Assembly (NCBI GenBank): GCA_040954595.2
Contig: CM082577.2
Coordinates: 19,344,001-19,408,000 of the forward strand
Direction: 5' to 3'
DNA from: Balanoglossus misakiensis
Taxonomy: Eukaryota; Hemichordata
DNA: 64,000 nt
Shown: in pieces, positions 11,621 to 22,929 of the stretch
Layout of the letters: every line of letters starts with the position of its first letter
Position numbering within the stretch: position 1 is the first letter of the stretch
Notes under the pieces: generated by a model
What the model was told of the DNA's origin: nothing
What the model saw: only the letters and a program-made list of their open reading frames with translations
Databases searched by the model: none
Program-made: the position numbers and the translations under genes

Positions 11621-14600
11621 TAGCTGCAAGCAGCGATGACAGGCACAAGCTTAAGCCCAAGGTCAAAGGTCATATGTGGTCACCCAAAAATTGGGCAAGA
11701 AGTTTTGACCCCCATACTAGTCCAGGTCCAACAGAAACCAGACGTCCAGCCCTATTGGTTTGTCTGAAATTAGATATGCGCATAATTAATGATGTAAAGT
11801 GTAAGACTCTATCAAAAGTTCGATCCATCCAAACACAAATGCTGTACCTGTTCTGGATGCCGAGATATAGGAAAGTAGGTCAAAGGTCACCTGAGGCCAT
11901 CCGAAAGTTTAGCAAAAAAATTTGACCCCATACCAGTCCAGGTCCAACAAAAATCAGGCCTCTAACCCTATCGGTTCGCCTAGAATTAGATATGCACATA
12001 ATTAATGGGGTAAAGTATAAGGCTTCATTAGGAGTTCCATGCCTCAAAATGCCAAGGCTGTATCTGCGCTGGTTGCCGAGATATGGTAAAGTAGGTCAAA
12101 GGTCACCTGAGGTCACCCAAAATTGGGCAAGAAATTTTAACCCTATACTGGTCCATGTTCAACAAAAATCAAACCTCTAGCCCTATTGGCTAGCCTGGAA
12201 TTAGGTATGCACATAATTAATGAGATAAGCAGGTGGCACAGGTGACCCCTAATTTTGTCTTTTCAATTTTAGTCACAACCCTCCAAACGCCAAGTCAGTA
12301 CCTGCTGTGGATGCTGAGATATAGGAAAGTAGGTCAAAGGTCACCTGAGGTCACCCAAAATTTGGGCAAAAATTTTAGATGCCATACTGATCCATGTCCC
12401 ACAAGAACAAAACCTCTAGCCTTATTAGTTAGCCTGGAATTAGGTATGCACATAATTAATGAGTTAAGCAGGTGTTACAGGTGAGCCAAAAATTTTGCCT
12501 TTTATTGTGGTGCCATTCTGCTCACGGGCCAATAGAGAGTCACTGTACAGGACCAATGCACAGCCGACATGGACATAGCGTCATAGCTTAACTATAGAAA
12601 GTATAGGCCCATGGCTGGGTTCAAAAATATGAAAAATAAAAAAATCTTCTTCTCAAAATAGACTTGGCCCACGGCCTTGACATTTGGCATGTAGGACACT
12701 GACCACATGGTCTGCAAAAATCGCTAAAAGAATTTTGATATCTCCATTCATATGCAAATTAGGCCCATTTGAAAACTTTGCCCATATATGGTCATCAGGT
12801 CACATGACTAATTAAACATTCGCAGGGATACTGCACAAGCTCTCATAGACCTGCACCATTGTGCCAAGTTTGAGATTTGTAGGTTCAGCCGTTTTCAAGA
12901 TCTACCTGAGCAAAAAAACTACACAAGAAGAAAAAGATGAATATAGCTGCAAGCAGCGATGACGGGCACAAGCTTAAGCCGAAGGTCAAAGGTCATATGT
13001 GGTCACCCAAAAACTGGGCAAAAAGTTTTGACCCCCATACTAGTCCAGGTCCAACAGAAACCAGACCTCTAGCCCTATTGGTTTGTCTGAAATTAGATAT
13101 GCGCATAATTAATGATGTAAAGTGTAAGACTCTATCAATAGTTCGATCTATCCAAACACAAATGCTGTACCTGTTCTGGATGCCGAGGAAAGTAGGTCAA
13201 AGGTCACCTGAGGCCATCCGAAAGTTTAGCAAAAAATTTTGACCCCATACCAGTCCAGGTCCAACAAAAATCAGGCCTCTAACCCTATTGGTTCGCCTAG
13301 AATTAGATATGCACATAATTAATGATGTAAAGTGGAAGACTCCATTAATAGTTCGATCCATCCAAACACAAATGATGTACCTGTTCTGGATGCCGAGATA
13401 TAGCAAAGTAGGTCAAATGTCACCTGAGGTCACCCAAAATTTGGGCAAAATTTTTGACCCCATACTGATCCATGTCCCACAAGAACAAAACCTCTAGCCC
13501 TATTGGTTAGCCTGGAATTAGGTATGCACATAATTAATGAGATATGCAGGTGTCACAGGTGACCCCCAATTTTGGCTTTTCAATTTTAGTCCCAACCCTC
13601 CAAACGCCAAGTCTGTGCCTGCTCTGGTTGCCAAGATATGGTAAATTAGGTCAAAGGTCACATGAGGTCATGCAAAATTTGGGCAAGAAATTTTGACCCT
13701 ATACTGGTCCATGTTCAACAAAAATCAAACCTCTAACCCCATTGGTTAGCCTGGAATTAGGTATGCACATAATTAATGAGATAAGCAGGTGTCACAGGTG
13801 ACCTTCAATTTTGTCTTTTCAATTTTAGTCACAACCCTCCAAACGCCAAGTCTGTACCTGCTGTGAATGCCGAGATATAGGAAAGTAGGTCAAAGGTCAC
13901 CTGAGGTCACCTAAAATTTGGGCAAAATTTTTTTATCCCATACTGGTCCATGTCCCACAAGAACAAAACCTCTAGCCCTATTAGTTAGCCTGGAATTAGG
14001 TATGCACATATTTAATGAGTTAAGCAGGTGTTACAGGTGAGCCCAAAATTTTGCCTTTTATTGTGGTACCATTCTGCTCACGGTCCAATAGAGAGTCACT
14101 GTACAGGACCATTGCACAGCCAACGTGGACATAGCGTGATAGCTTAACTATAGAAAGTATAGGCCTAAGGCTGGGTCCAAAAATATGAAAAATAAAAAAA
14201 TCTTCTTCTCAAAATAGACTTGGCCCACGGCCTTGACATTTGGCATGTAGGACACTGACCACATGGTCTGCAAAAATCGCTAAAAGAATTTTGATATCTC
14301 CATTCATATGCAAATTAGGCCCATTTGAAAACTTTGCCCATATATGGTCATCAGGTCACATGACTTATTAAACATTCACGAGGGTACAGCACCAGCTCTC
14401 ATAGGCCTGCACCACTGTGCCAAGTTTGACATTTGTAGGTTCAGCCGTTTTCAAGATCCTGTTGGGCAAAAAAACGACACAAGAAAAAAAAAAAGAAGAA
14501 ATATAGCTGCAAGCAGCAATAGCGGGCCCAAGCCAACATAGCACATGGCAACATAGCAATAAGCATATCTGCTCTTGATGCCATGATATGGTAAAGTAGG

Positions 14601-15560
14601 TCAAAGGTCACCTGAGGTCATGCAAAAATTTGGGCAAGAAATTTTGACCCTATACTAGTCCATGTTCAATAAAAACCAAACCTATAGCCCTATTGGTTAG
14701 CCTGGAATTAGGTATGCACATAATTAATGAGATATGCAGGTGTCACAGGTGACCCCCAATTTTGGCTTTTCACTTTCAGTCCCAACCCTCCAAACACCAA
14801 GTTTGTACCTGCTCTGGATGCTAAGATATGGTAAAGTAGGTCAAAGGTCACTTTAGGTCATGCAACATTTGGGCAATAAATTTTGACCCTATACTGGTCC
14901 ATGTTCAACAAAAACCAAACCTATAGCCTTATTTGTTAGCCTGGAATTAGGTATGCGCATAATTAATGATATATGCAGGTGTCACAGGTGACCCCCATTC
15001 TGGCTTTTCAATTTTAGTCCCAACCCTGCAAGCGCCAAGTTTGTACCTGCTCTGGATGCCAAGATATGGTAAAGTAGGTGAAAGGTCACCTGAGGTCACC
15101 CAAAATTTGGGCAAGAAATTTTGACCCCATACTGGTCCATGTTCAACAAAAACCAAACCTATAGCCCTATTTATTAGCCTGGAATTAGGTATGCGCATAA
15201 TTAATGAGATATGCAGGTGTCACAGGTGACCCCCATTCTGGCTTTTCAATTTTAGTCCCAACCCTGCAAGCGCCAAGTTTGTACCTGCTCTGGATGCCAA
15301 GATATGGTAAAGTAGGTGAAAGGTCACCTGAGGTCACCCAAAATTTGGGCAAGAAATTTTGACTCCATACTGGTCCATGTCCCACAAGAACAAAACCTCT
15401 AGGCCTATTAGTTAGCCCGGAATTAGGTATGCACATAATTCATTAGTTAAGCAGGTGTTACAGGTGAGCCTGAAATTTTGCCTGTTATTTTGGTCCCATT
15501 GTGCTCACTGCCCAATAGACAGTCACTGTACAGGACCGTTGCACAGACCAGAATTCCACA
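11621..15560 (+). repeat. HR-1 tandem repeats, first half
   Basis: Units repeat every ~215 bp (near the heads) or ~240 bp. Each contains AGGTCAAAGGTCA followed four bases later by another AGGTCA, the string ATGCACATAATTAATGA and, in the 240-bp type, AGGTGTCACAGGTGA. DR1-like sites lie near 11660, 11876, 12092, 12331, 12983, 13194, 13648, 13888, 14599 and 14839. The units at 13409, 15077 and 15316 have one changed half-site. Confidence 0.85.
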
Positions 15561-16328
15561 CTAAGACGTGTACATAGCTTAACTATAGAGGTATATTAAA
15601 GGTATATGGTCACCTATACAAATTTAGCCACAGTTACCATGGTAAATCGAGATCTAACCAATCACAGATTTTCAGTGGGTGGCACACGCGAAAATAAAGC
15701 GTTCTTTAGAACACTCAAATACGCCATTTCAACTATATATGGCGATATGTAAATTGGAGGTGACCGTATACCTTTAAGTAAAAAGGTATAAATTTAATTT
15801 AAAACATTAATATAAAAAAATCGGTCGATTTTTCATATTATTTTTTTTCGCTTAAAATGATTGACAAATGCTAGGCTAGCTGCACACCAAAGTTTGAGAT
15901 GATTTTGAGATATGTATGCATATTTATCCAAAAATAATATGTGGTCATAGCTTTACTATGTAACGTATAGGCCCATGGCTTGGGCGAAAAATATGAAAAA
16001 TAATACTTAAAAATCTTCTTCTCAAAATTGACATGGCCTATGGCCTTGAAATTTGGCATGTAGGACAATGACCCCATGGTCAGCAAAAGTTGCTAAAAGA
16101 ATTTTGATATCTCCATGCATATGCAAATAAGGCCGATTTGAAAATTTTGCCCAAATATGGTCATCAGGTCACATGACTTATTAAACATTCACAAGGGTAC
16201 AGCTCATGCTCTTATTGGCCTGCACCATTGTGCCAAGTTTGAGATTTGTAGGTTCAGCCGTTTTCAAGATGTACTTGACGAAAAAAACGGCACAAGAAGA
16301 AGAAGAAGAAAAACTCCAGTAAAAACAA
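15561..16328 (+). repeat. HR-1 variant tail with AT-rich spacer
   Basis: An AT-rich spacer (15595-15960) separates tandem repeats from the conserved tail. The same spacer-tail join occurs at 58380-58600. The tail has ATCTTCTTCTCAAAA, TTTGGCATGTAGG and TATGCAAAT, then an A-rich end. Confidence 0.7.
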
Positions 16329-16359
16329 TAGGGCACAAGCCTGCTGGGCTTGTGCCCTA
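16329..16359. repeat. HR hairpin cassette
   Basis: Inverted repeat with 13-bp arms TAGGGCACAAGCC and GGCTTGTGCCCTA around a CTG-containing loop. A GCTGCAAGCAGC head follows within a few bases. Confidence 0.9.
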
Positions 16360-16362
16360 AAT

Positions 16363-18860
16363 ATAGCTGCAAGCAGCGATGACGGGCCCAAGCTTAAGCC
16401 GAAGGTCAAAGGTCATAAGTGGTCACCCAAAATTTGGGCAAGAAATTTTGACCCCATACTGGTCCGTGTCCCACAAGAACAAAATCTCTAGCCCTATTGG
16501 TTCACCTACAATTATGTATGTGCATAATTAATGAGGTAAAGTGTAAGGCTCCATCAGGAGTTCCATCCCTCCAAATGCCAAGGCTGTAGCTGCTGTGCAT
16601 GCCGAGATATGGTAAAGTAGGTCAAAGGTCACCTGAGGTCACCCAAAATTTGGGCAAGAAATTTTGACCCCATACTGGTTCATGTTCAGCAAAAATCAAA
16701 CCTCTAGTCCTATTGGTTGGCCTGGAATTAGGTATGCACATAATTAATGAGATAAGCAGATGTCACAGGTGACCCTCAATTTTGGCTTTTAAATTTTAGT
16801 CCCAACCCTCCAAACGCAAAGTCTGTACCTGCTCTGGATGCCGAGATATAGGAAAGTAGGTCAAAGGTCACCTGAGGTCACCCAAAATTTGGGCAAGAAA
16901 TTTTGACCCCATACTGGTTCATGTTCAGCAAAAATCAAACCTCTAGTCCTATTGGTTGGCCTGGAATTAGGTATGCACATAATTAATGAGATAAGCAGAT
17001 GTCACAGGTGACCCTCAATTTTGGCTTTTAAATTTTAGTCCCAACCCTCCAAACGCCAAGTCTGTACCTGCTCTGGATGCCGAGATATAGGAAAGTAGGT
17101 CAAAGGTCACCTGAGGTCGCCCAAAATTTGGGCAATTTTTTTTTACCCTATACTGGTCCATGTCCCACAAGCACAAAACCTCTAGCCCTATTAGTTAGCC
17201 CAGAATTAGGTATGCACATAATTAATGAGTTAAGCAGGTGTTACAGGTGAGCCCAAAATTTTGCCTTTTATTTTGGTCCCATTTTGCTCACGGGCCAATA
17301 GAGAGTCACAGTACAGGACCATTGCACAGATGTGGACATAGCATCATAGCTTAACTATAGAAAGTATAGGCCTATGGCTGGGTCCAAAAAATATGAAATA
17401 TAATATTTAAAAATCTTCTTCTCAAAATTGACTTGGCCCAGAGCCTTGAAATTTAGCATGTAGGACACTGACCATATGGTCCGCAAAATGATTGCACAGA
17501 ATTTTGATATCGTCATTCATATGCAAATTAGGCCCATTTGAAAACTTTGCCCATATATGGTCATCAGGTCATGTGACTAATTACACATTCACGAGGGTAC
17601 TGCACGAGCTCTCATAGACCTGCACCATTGTGCCAAGTTTGAGATTTGTAGGTTCAGCCGTTTTCAAGATCTACCTGAGCAAAAAAACTACACAAGAAAA
17701 AAAAAAAAAAAATATAGCTGCAAGCAGCGATGACGGGCACAAGCTTAAGCCGAAGGTCAAAGGTCATATGTGGTCACCCAAAATTTGGGCAAAAAGTTTT
17801 GACCCCCATACTAGTCCAGGTCCAACAGAAACCTGACCTCTAGCCCTATTGGTTTGTCTGGAATTAGGTATGCACATAATTAATGAGATATGCAGGTGTC
17901 ACAGGTGACCCCCAAATTTTGGCTTTTCAATTTTAGTCCCAACCCTCCAAACGCCAAGTCTTTGCCTGCTCTGGTTGCCAAGATATGGAAAATTAGGTCA
18001 AAGGTCACCTGAGGTCATGCAAAATTTGGGCAAAAAATTTTGAGCCTATACTGGTCCATGTTCAACAAAAATCAAACCTCTAACCCTATTGGTTAGCCTG
18101 GAATTAGGTATGCACATAATTAATGAGATAAGCAGGTGTCACAGGTGACCCCCAATTTTGGCTTTTCAATTTTAGTCCCAACCCTCCAAACGCCAAGTCT
18201 GTAACTGCTCTGGATGCGGAGATATAGGAAAGTAGGTCAAAGGTCACCTGAGGTCACCCAGAATTTGGGCAAATTTTTTTAACCCCATACTGGTCCATGA
18301 CCAAAAAGAACGAAACCTCTAGCCCTATTAGTTAGCCCGGAATTAGGTATGCACATAATTAATAAGTTTAGCAGGTGTTACACGTGAGCCCGAAATTTTG
18401 CCTTTTAATGTGGTCCCATTCTGCTCACGGGCCAGTAGGCAGTCACTGTACAGGACCATTGCACAGACGTGTACATGGCGTCATAGCTTAACTATAGAAA
18501 GTATAGGCCCATGGCTGGGTCCAAAAATATGAAAAATTACTAATATTTACAAGTCTTCTTCTCAAAATAGACTTGGCCCACGGCCTTGATATTTGGCATG
18601 TAGGACACTGATCACATGGTCCACAAAAGTTGCTAAAAGAATTTTGATATCTCCATTCATATGCAAATTAGGCCCATTTGAAAACTTTGCCCATATATGG
18701 TCATCAGGTCACATGACTTATTAAACATTCACGAGGGTACTGCACCAGCTCTCATAGGCCTGCATCACTGTGCCAAGTTTGAGATTTGTAGGTTCAGCCG
18801 TTTTCAAGATCCTATTGGGCAAAAAAACTACACAAGAAAAAGAAGAGGATGAAAAACCCC
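16363..18860 (+). repeat. HR-1 tandem repeats, second half
   Basis: Heads lie at 16363 and 17715. Tandem 240-bp units have DR1-like sites near 16405, 16618, 16858, 17098, 17756, 17996 and 18236. Two consecutive units (about 16600-17080) are almost identical, a sign of recent local duplication. Conserved tails lie at 17340-17710 and 18480-18840. Confidence 0.85.
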
Positions 18861-18871
18861 AGTAATACCAA

Positions 18872-19070
18872 TAGGGCACAAGCCTGCTTGGCTTGTGCCC
18901 TAAAAAAAAAAGATGAAAAACCCCAGTAATACCAATAGGGCACAAGCCTGCTTGGCTTGTGCCCTAAAAAACCCAGTAATACCAATAGGGCACAAGCCTG
19001 CTTGGCTTGTGCCCTAAAAAACCCCAGTAATACCAATAGGGCACAAGCGCCTGAGGGCGCTTGTGCCCTA
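18872..19070. repeat. Four hairpin cassettes in tandem
   Basis: Hairpins at 18872-18902, 18936-18966, 18986-19016 and 19037-19070 are separated by the spacer CCCCAGTAATACCAA. The first three have the TAGGGCACAAGCC stem. The fourth has a 15-bp stem TAGGGCACAAGCGCC pairing with GGCGCTTGTGCCCTA: both arms changed together. Confidence 0.9.
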
Positions 19071-19097
19071 AAAACTCCAGCAATAACAGAAGGGGAC

Positions 19098-19710
19098 GTC
19101 ATCAAGCCTCACTTTCGGTCACGCCATTGTTAAAGGTCACATGTCATGCTGTGGAAAGTTTTCATATTTCCATGTTAAAAGCTCACCTAGGGTACCTGTC
19201 TATGCATTGCCTATTGTGTCGGTTCCGAAAAATGTGCACGAATGCCGGAATTTGCCACTTTTTTTTCATGCCTGTGATCAGGGAGCCACTTCGCACTCGA
19301 GCCAGGTGAAGGTATTTGCATATGGACAAACAAGTACACTACGTCGTAGTGTACCATTCTGTTTACAGTAAAGTGTAATTATCGGTCCATGAGTAATTAA
19401 GTCCACAGACAAAGACAAGCTATATAAACAGTGTTCAAAGCAAAGGAAGCCCTTGCCTCACATTGCAGGCAGAGGATTTACAAAGGTGTGAAAGACTATT
19501 TGTCCACATCAAGATAAGTCTTCGGCTTAACTTCGAAAAGCCGAAAAAAATCGACTGAGTTGGGTTAGGGGTACACGCCCACCCGCCACTTTTACTTGCT
19601 TGTTATCTAAGCACAAGGGGCAAAACGCATTGCAAGATAGTAACATACGTTAACTTCAAGACCCAAATAGTGATTTTACGCGTGGTTGTATAGGGCATGG
19701 CATGTGACCT
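19098..19710. other. Putative solo-LTR sequence with TATA box
   Basis: No coding signal. TATATAAA at 19421 followed by a G+C-richer stretch fits an LTR promoter on the plus strand. It continues at 20338-20361 after the TTAA MITE. Confidence 0.4.
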
Positions 19711-19714
19711 TTAA

Positions 19715-20333
19715 AGGGGAAATCCGCTGTAGCTGATTTCTACATAATTTGGTAGCTTTGATGTCTCTCTTTCAGAAAAAAACATATTCGCCATGTATAG
19801 GTCGCGCGATTTTTTACAAAATCTAGGGAAAGTTGGCAGAATTTCCAATATGGCGTTTACTGTAATTCGAATCATGGGAAAAAAAGCGCCAGGACCAACT
19901 TCCGCCCACCTTGGTGTGGGTGATACCATTTTCCGATTGGTGTTACTGTGTCACAAGCTAAGCGTATTTGCATATTTTTCATGGGTTATAGCTCATGAAA
20001 ATTGTCAATAGAAGACAAATTTTCGACTTTGCTGATGATTGTTTATCAACTGATGCAAAGAACAAACAATAGCTATGAAAATACGCCTAGTCTGTCGCCC
20101 AGTGACACCAATCGGAGAATGGTATCACCCACACCATGGTTGGCGGAAGTTGCTCCTGGCGCTTTTTTTCCCATGATTCAAATTACAGTAAACGCCATAT
20201 TGGAAATTCTGCCAACTTTCCCTAGATTTTGTAAAAAATCGCGCGACCTATACATGGCGAATATGTTTTTTTCTGAAAAAGAGACATCAAAGCTACCAAA
20301 TTATGTAGAAATCAGCTACAGCGGATTTCCCCT
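19715..20333. mobile_element. TTAA-flanked fold-back MITE (619 bp)
   Basis: Long terminal inverted repeats of over 200 bp start AGGGGAAATCCGCTGTAG. TTAA stands at both edges (19711-19714 and 20334-20337). TTAA duplication fits piggyBac- or Kolobok-type mobilisation. The open frames on the two arms are the same sequence read from opposite strands and need not be protein. Confidence 0.85.
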
Positions 20334-20361
20334 TTAAGGTCATACTGTACATAATGCAACA

Positions 20362-20444
20362 CAGCCGTCCTGTGCCTTCAAACACGTCTGGATACTCTGT
20401 AATCAGATGGTGACAGGATTTGAGGTGTCTTTCATCCTCTTTGC
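20362..20444 (-). pseudogene. Gypsy-2 RT N-terminal fragment
   Basis: Minus-strand reading contains ITEYPDVFEGTG, the conserved stretch just before RT in Gypsy elements. It stands between two younger insertions. The RT continues at 9485 once the intervening insert and one CAGCC are removed. Confidence 0.75.
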
Positions 20445-21674
20445 CAATCTGATTAAAATCAGATTTAGGAAACGGCGACGTGTTTTTTTATGCTGTCGCC
20501 TCACACTACATCTGACCAACTCTCACTGGAGCTCCCGTTGAAATCGCGCATTCCGACCCGGCCAATTAGATTGCATGTTATGTCGACCAAAGAATTGCAC
20601 TGGGAGATGGGAGAAATTTTGTTGTTGACTTCGAGTATCGCACAGAATACGACAGATTGGCTTTCTCTTGTGAACAATTACATGTAATCCCATGATATCT
20701 TTCTTTGTTTGGCGTCATCGTATGCCAGTGGTTTTCGCAAAGCAGTGCAACATGGAGCTGTAGCCATATACAAATGATGAACTGTTGCTGATCATTCATA
20801 AACTCTCCTAACAAGTCGTCATGTTTGCCCTCGTAGTCATGCCGCCAGTCGGGAAAATGACGTACTTCATGTAAAAGTTTATAAAAAAATTCACTGCCAT
20901 GTATCCCAAAACCATTAATGTGACAGGATTTTAAAAATAACGCTAACTTCGGCTAAGGAAGGTCAAGTCATAGCTCTGCGTACAGGTATGTGTGTTCCCG
21001 GCATTAAACAGCCTCCACCACAGCCCTGCAACTTGCAAGGACCCATAGACAAAACTGGTGCGTCTGCGGCCCGGACCGCAGCTTTTTCGGTCGAAATTCG
21101 ATTTTATTGAAGCAAAATCCTTTCCCTGTCTACTTCTACCTCCTAACCGACCCCAAATATGATGATATTAACTTCTTCTAACATCCGTGTAACGCTGGGA
21201 ACACACAGACCGGTATGCAGAGCTAGTCAAGTCAGTGCAGTTGGTCAGTGCACTCTCGTGTATACAAACGATTGTGGCAACAGAATCTCACCCTGGGACG
21301 GCCTTACACAAATGTAATCAATTCTCTAACAATTTTACTGCGACTTTTTGTCACGTCTTATACATTTCGTTGGCCGAGGAATATAGATGTTCAGCCGTCA
21401 CACTGAACTGGCTTGAAACCATTCCCCACGCTGATTCGACTCTCGCGCCTGGGATACGTCTGTGGTAGCTCCATGGTAACAGCCGCAAGGGACCAGGTCA
21501 TGTGATAATGTGGGATGCCTATCGTTTGCTATAAGGCGCCTTCTGATTGGTTTACTGGCCCAGTAAATCCCGTAGATTTCAACGGGAGCTCCAGTGGGAG
21601 TTGGTCAGATGTAGTGTAGGCGGCAGAATAAAAAAACACGTCGCCGTTCCCTACATCTGATTTTAATCAGATTG
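20445..21674. mobile_element. MULE-like element with perfect 9-bp duplication (1.23 kb)
   Basis: Terminal inverted repeats of ~100 bp start CAATCTGATTAAAATCAG. CCTCTTTGC is duplicated at 20436-20444 and 21675-21683. The first 20 bases of each terminus are themselves palindromic. An internal 180-bp piece (20637-20818) recurs at 36856-37040. No MULE transposase is recognisable. Confidence 0.8.
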
Positions 21675-21683
21675 CCTCTTTGC

Positions 21684-22130
21684 CTGACTCGACTGCTTTT
21701 CCTGAACCATCAATATCTGGTCATGCTGAACCGTTCACAAACCCATTTGTATCATCATCAATGACTACAAAGTCTACTATGAACTTCTTTCCATTCTTGA
21801 GATTCACCATTTTCACTTTGGTTTGTCCTTTGGGCTTCAGTGTTGTCTTGTTGTACATGGTAAGAAGCCTGCATGTCTCTGTAAACTTGTAGTAATTCAA
21901 ATTACCAAGCCACTGGTATGATGTTGCATGTAGCCCCCAAGTCTAACTGAAACTTCTTGTTGTACATGATAAGAAGTCTGCATGTCTCTGTAAACTTGTA
22001 ATAATTCAAATTACCAAGCCACTGGTATGATGTTGCATGTAGCCCCCAAGTCTAACTGAAACTTCAATGGCTTCTTGCGTGAATTTGCTTTGGAAAGCGA
22101 CTATCAGTCACTCTGTTGACTTGCGGTTCA
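21684..22130 (-). pseudogene. Gypsy-2 protease with internal tandem duplication
   Basis: The minus strand encodes a retroviral-type aspartic protease motif, KFQLDLGATCN, in which the usual Thr of DTGA is Leu. The motif is present twice because 21851-21959 is tandemly duplicated as 21960-22068 (109-bp period, not a multiple of three). Both the active-site change and the duplication would inactivate it. Confidence 0.75.
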
Positions 22131-22143
22131 TCTGGTGACAGTG

Positions 22144-22911
22144 TTACTTACTGTACTGCTTCATAGTCTTCCTGACTATCTTCTGCTGCAGTGCAAACTT
22201 TTCCTTGTGTCTTCTTCTTCTGCATACACTGCGATGCAAAATGATTGTCTTTCTTGCAATTATGGCACTGCTTGCCATATGCTGGGCACTTTTCTTTATC
22301 TTTCCACAGTATCTGCATTGTTTACCTTGCTCCGGTTTCTGCTTTGTTTTCTGTGCCTTTGTCCACTTCTTTCTCACTGCATGGACTTCCAATGGAACTT
22401 CTATAGTCTTTATGCTTTCTTTAGACAGCTCCGATGCTCTACATATCTGTATGCATTTGTCAAGGTTGAGGTCTGCTTCTCGTAACAGCCTTTCTCTCAA
22501 TCTTGAATCACTGATCCCACAAATCAGTTGATCTCTGACAAGCGAATCTTGGAGCATTCCAAAATTACATGTTGCGGCTAAAATCTTCAAATCTGTAATG
22601 TACTTGTCCAAAAGTTCATTACCTTCTTGGCAAAAGTTCATTACCTTCTTGGCTTCGAGTGAAAAACTTGAAGCGCTCTACAGTTTCATTTCTCTTTGGG
22701 TTGCAATAATCTGTCTCGAAGATTAATGTCTTGTGTACTTCTCTACCCTCTCTTCCAATGAAGTATAGAAACAACTTGCATTTGTTGCTTTCATCCTTGC
22801 CATCCATCACTAGGTAAACATAGAGTAATAATTCCTCTTTCCATCTTTTCCAGAACGCTGCCAAATTCTTGGCTTCAAAATCTAGTTTCTCCGGTGTTTT
22901 GATGTGTTCAA
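22144..22911 (-). pseudogene. Gypsy-2 gag
   Basis: The minus strand carries Gypsy gag features: NLAAFWKRWKEELLLY near the start, then CGISDSRLRERLLREADLNL, then a zinc-knuckle remnant CRYCGKIKKSAQHM. A frame change near 22630 and a short duplication of AAAAGTTCATTACCTTCTTGG at 22610-22650 divide it. The likely initiator (about 22911) reads ATT instead of ATG. The product would package element RNA; this copy is broken. Confidence 0.8.
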
Positions 22912-22929
22912 TGGTTTACAATTGTCTGC

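Larger units (their letters stand above)
9594..19097 (+). mobile_element. Hairpin-repeat block HR-1 (9.5 kb)
   Basis: Head-to-tail array of units in plus orientation. Heads carrying the hairpin GCTGCAAGCAGC lie at about 9598 (variant followed by ATTGAAGG), 11621, 12942, 14504, 16363 and 17715. Each head is followed by 214-240 bp tandem repeats, then a ~450 bp conserved tail ending in an A-rich tract, then often a hairpin cassette. Four hairpins stand in a row at 18872-19070. The terminal GGGGAC hairpin seen at the end of HR-3 is broken here. No protein is encoded: the repeat units stay open over short spans but contain regular stops. Confidence 0.85.
9486..20361. mobile_element. Insertion with TG...CA ends and CAGCC duplication, probably a solo LTR
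   Basis: CAGCC at 9481-9485 and 20362-20366 flanks a segment starting TGTTTCAAAC and ending ATGCAACA, as LTRs do. Outside the nested inserts only ~745 bp remain (9486-9593, 19098-19710, 20338-20361). These carry no pol sequence but do have a TATATAAA box at 19421. A solo LTR later invaded by the hairpin-repeat block and a TTAA MITE is the simplest reading. Gypsy-2 RT homology resumes on both sides. Confidence 0.6.

Noticed and set aside
11539-18460. Many 60-130-codon open frames in the HR blocks (e.g. 11539-11925, 13288-13497)
   Set aside because: They are the same tandem unit read in one frame. The unit length is often a multiple of three, stops recur at the same unit position, and equivalent frames appear on the opposite strand of inverted copies.
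11621-18460. CRISPR-like array
   Set aside because: Repeats are 214-240 bp without unique spacers, and the genome is clearly animal.
19711-20337. Two related proteins on opposite strands (72 and 111 codons)
   Set aside because: They are the two arms of one fold-back MITE, so the similarity follows from the inverted repeat.
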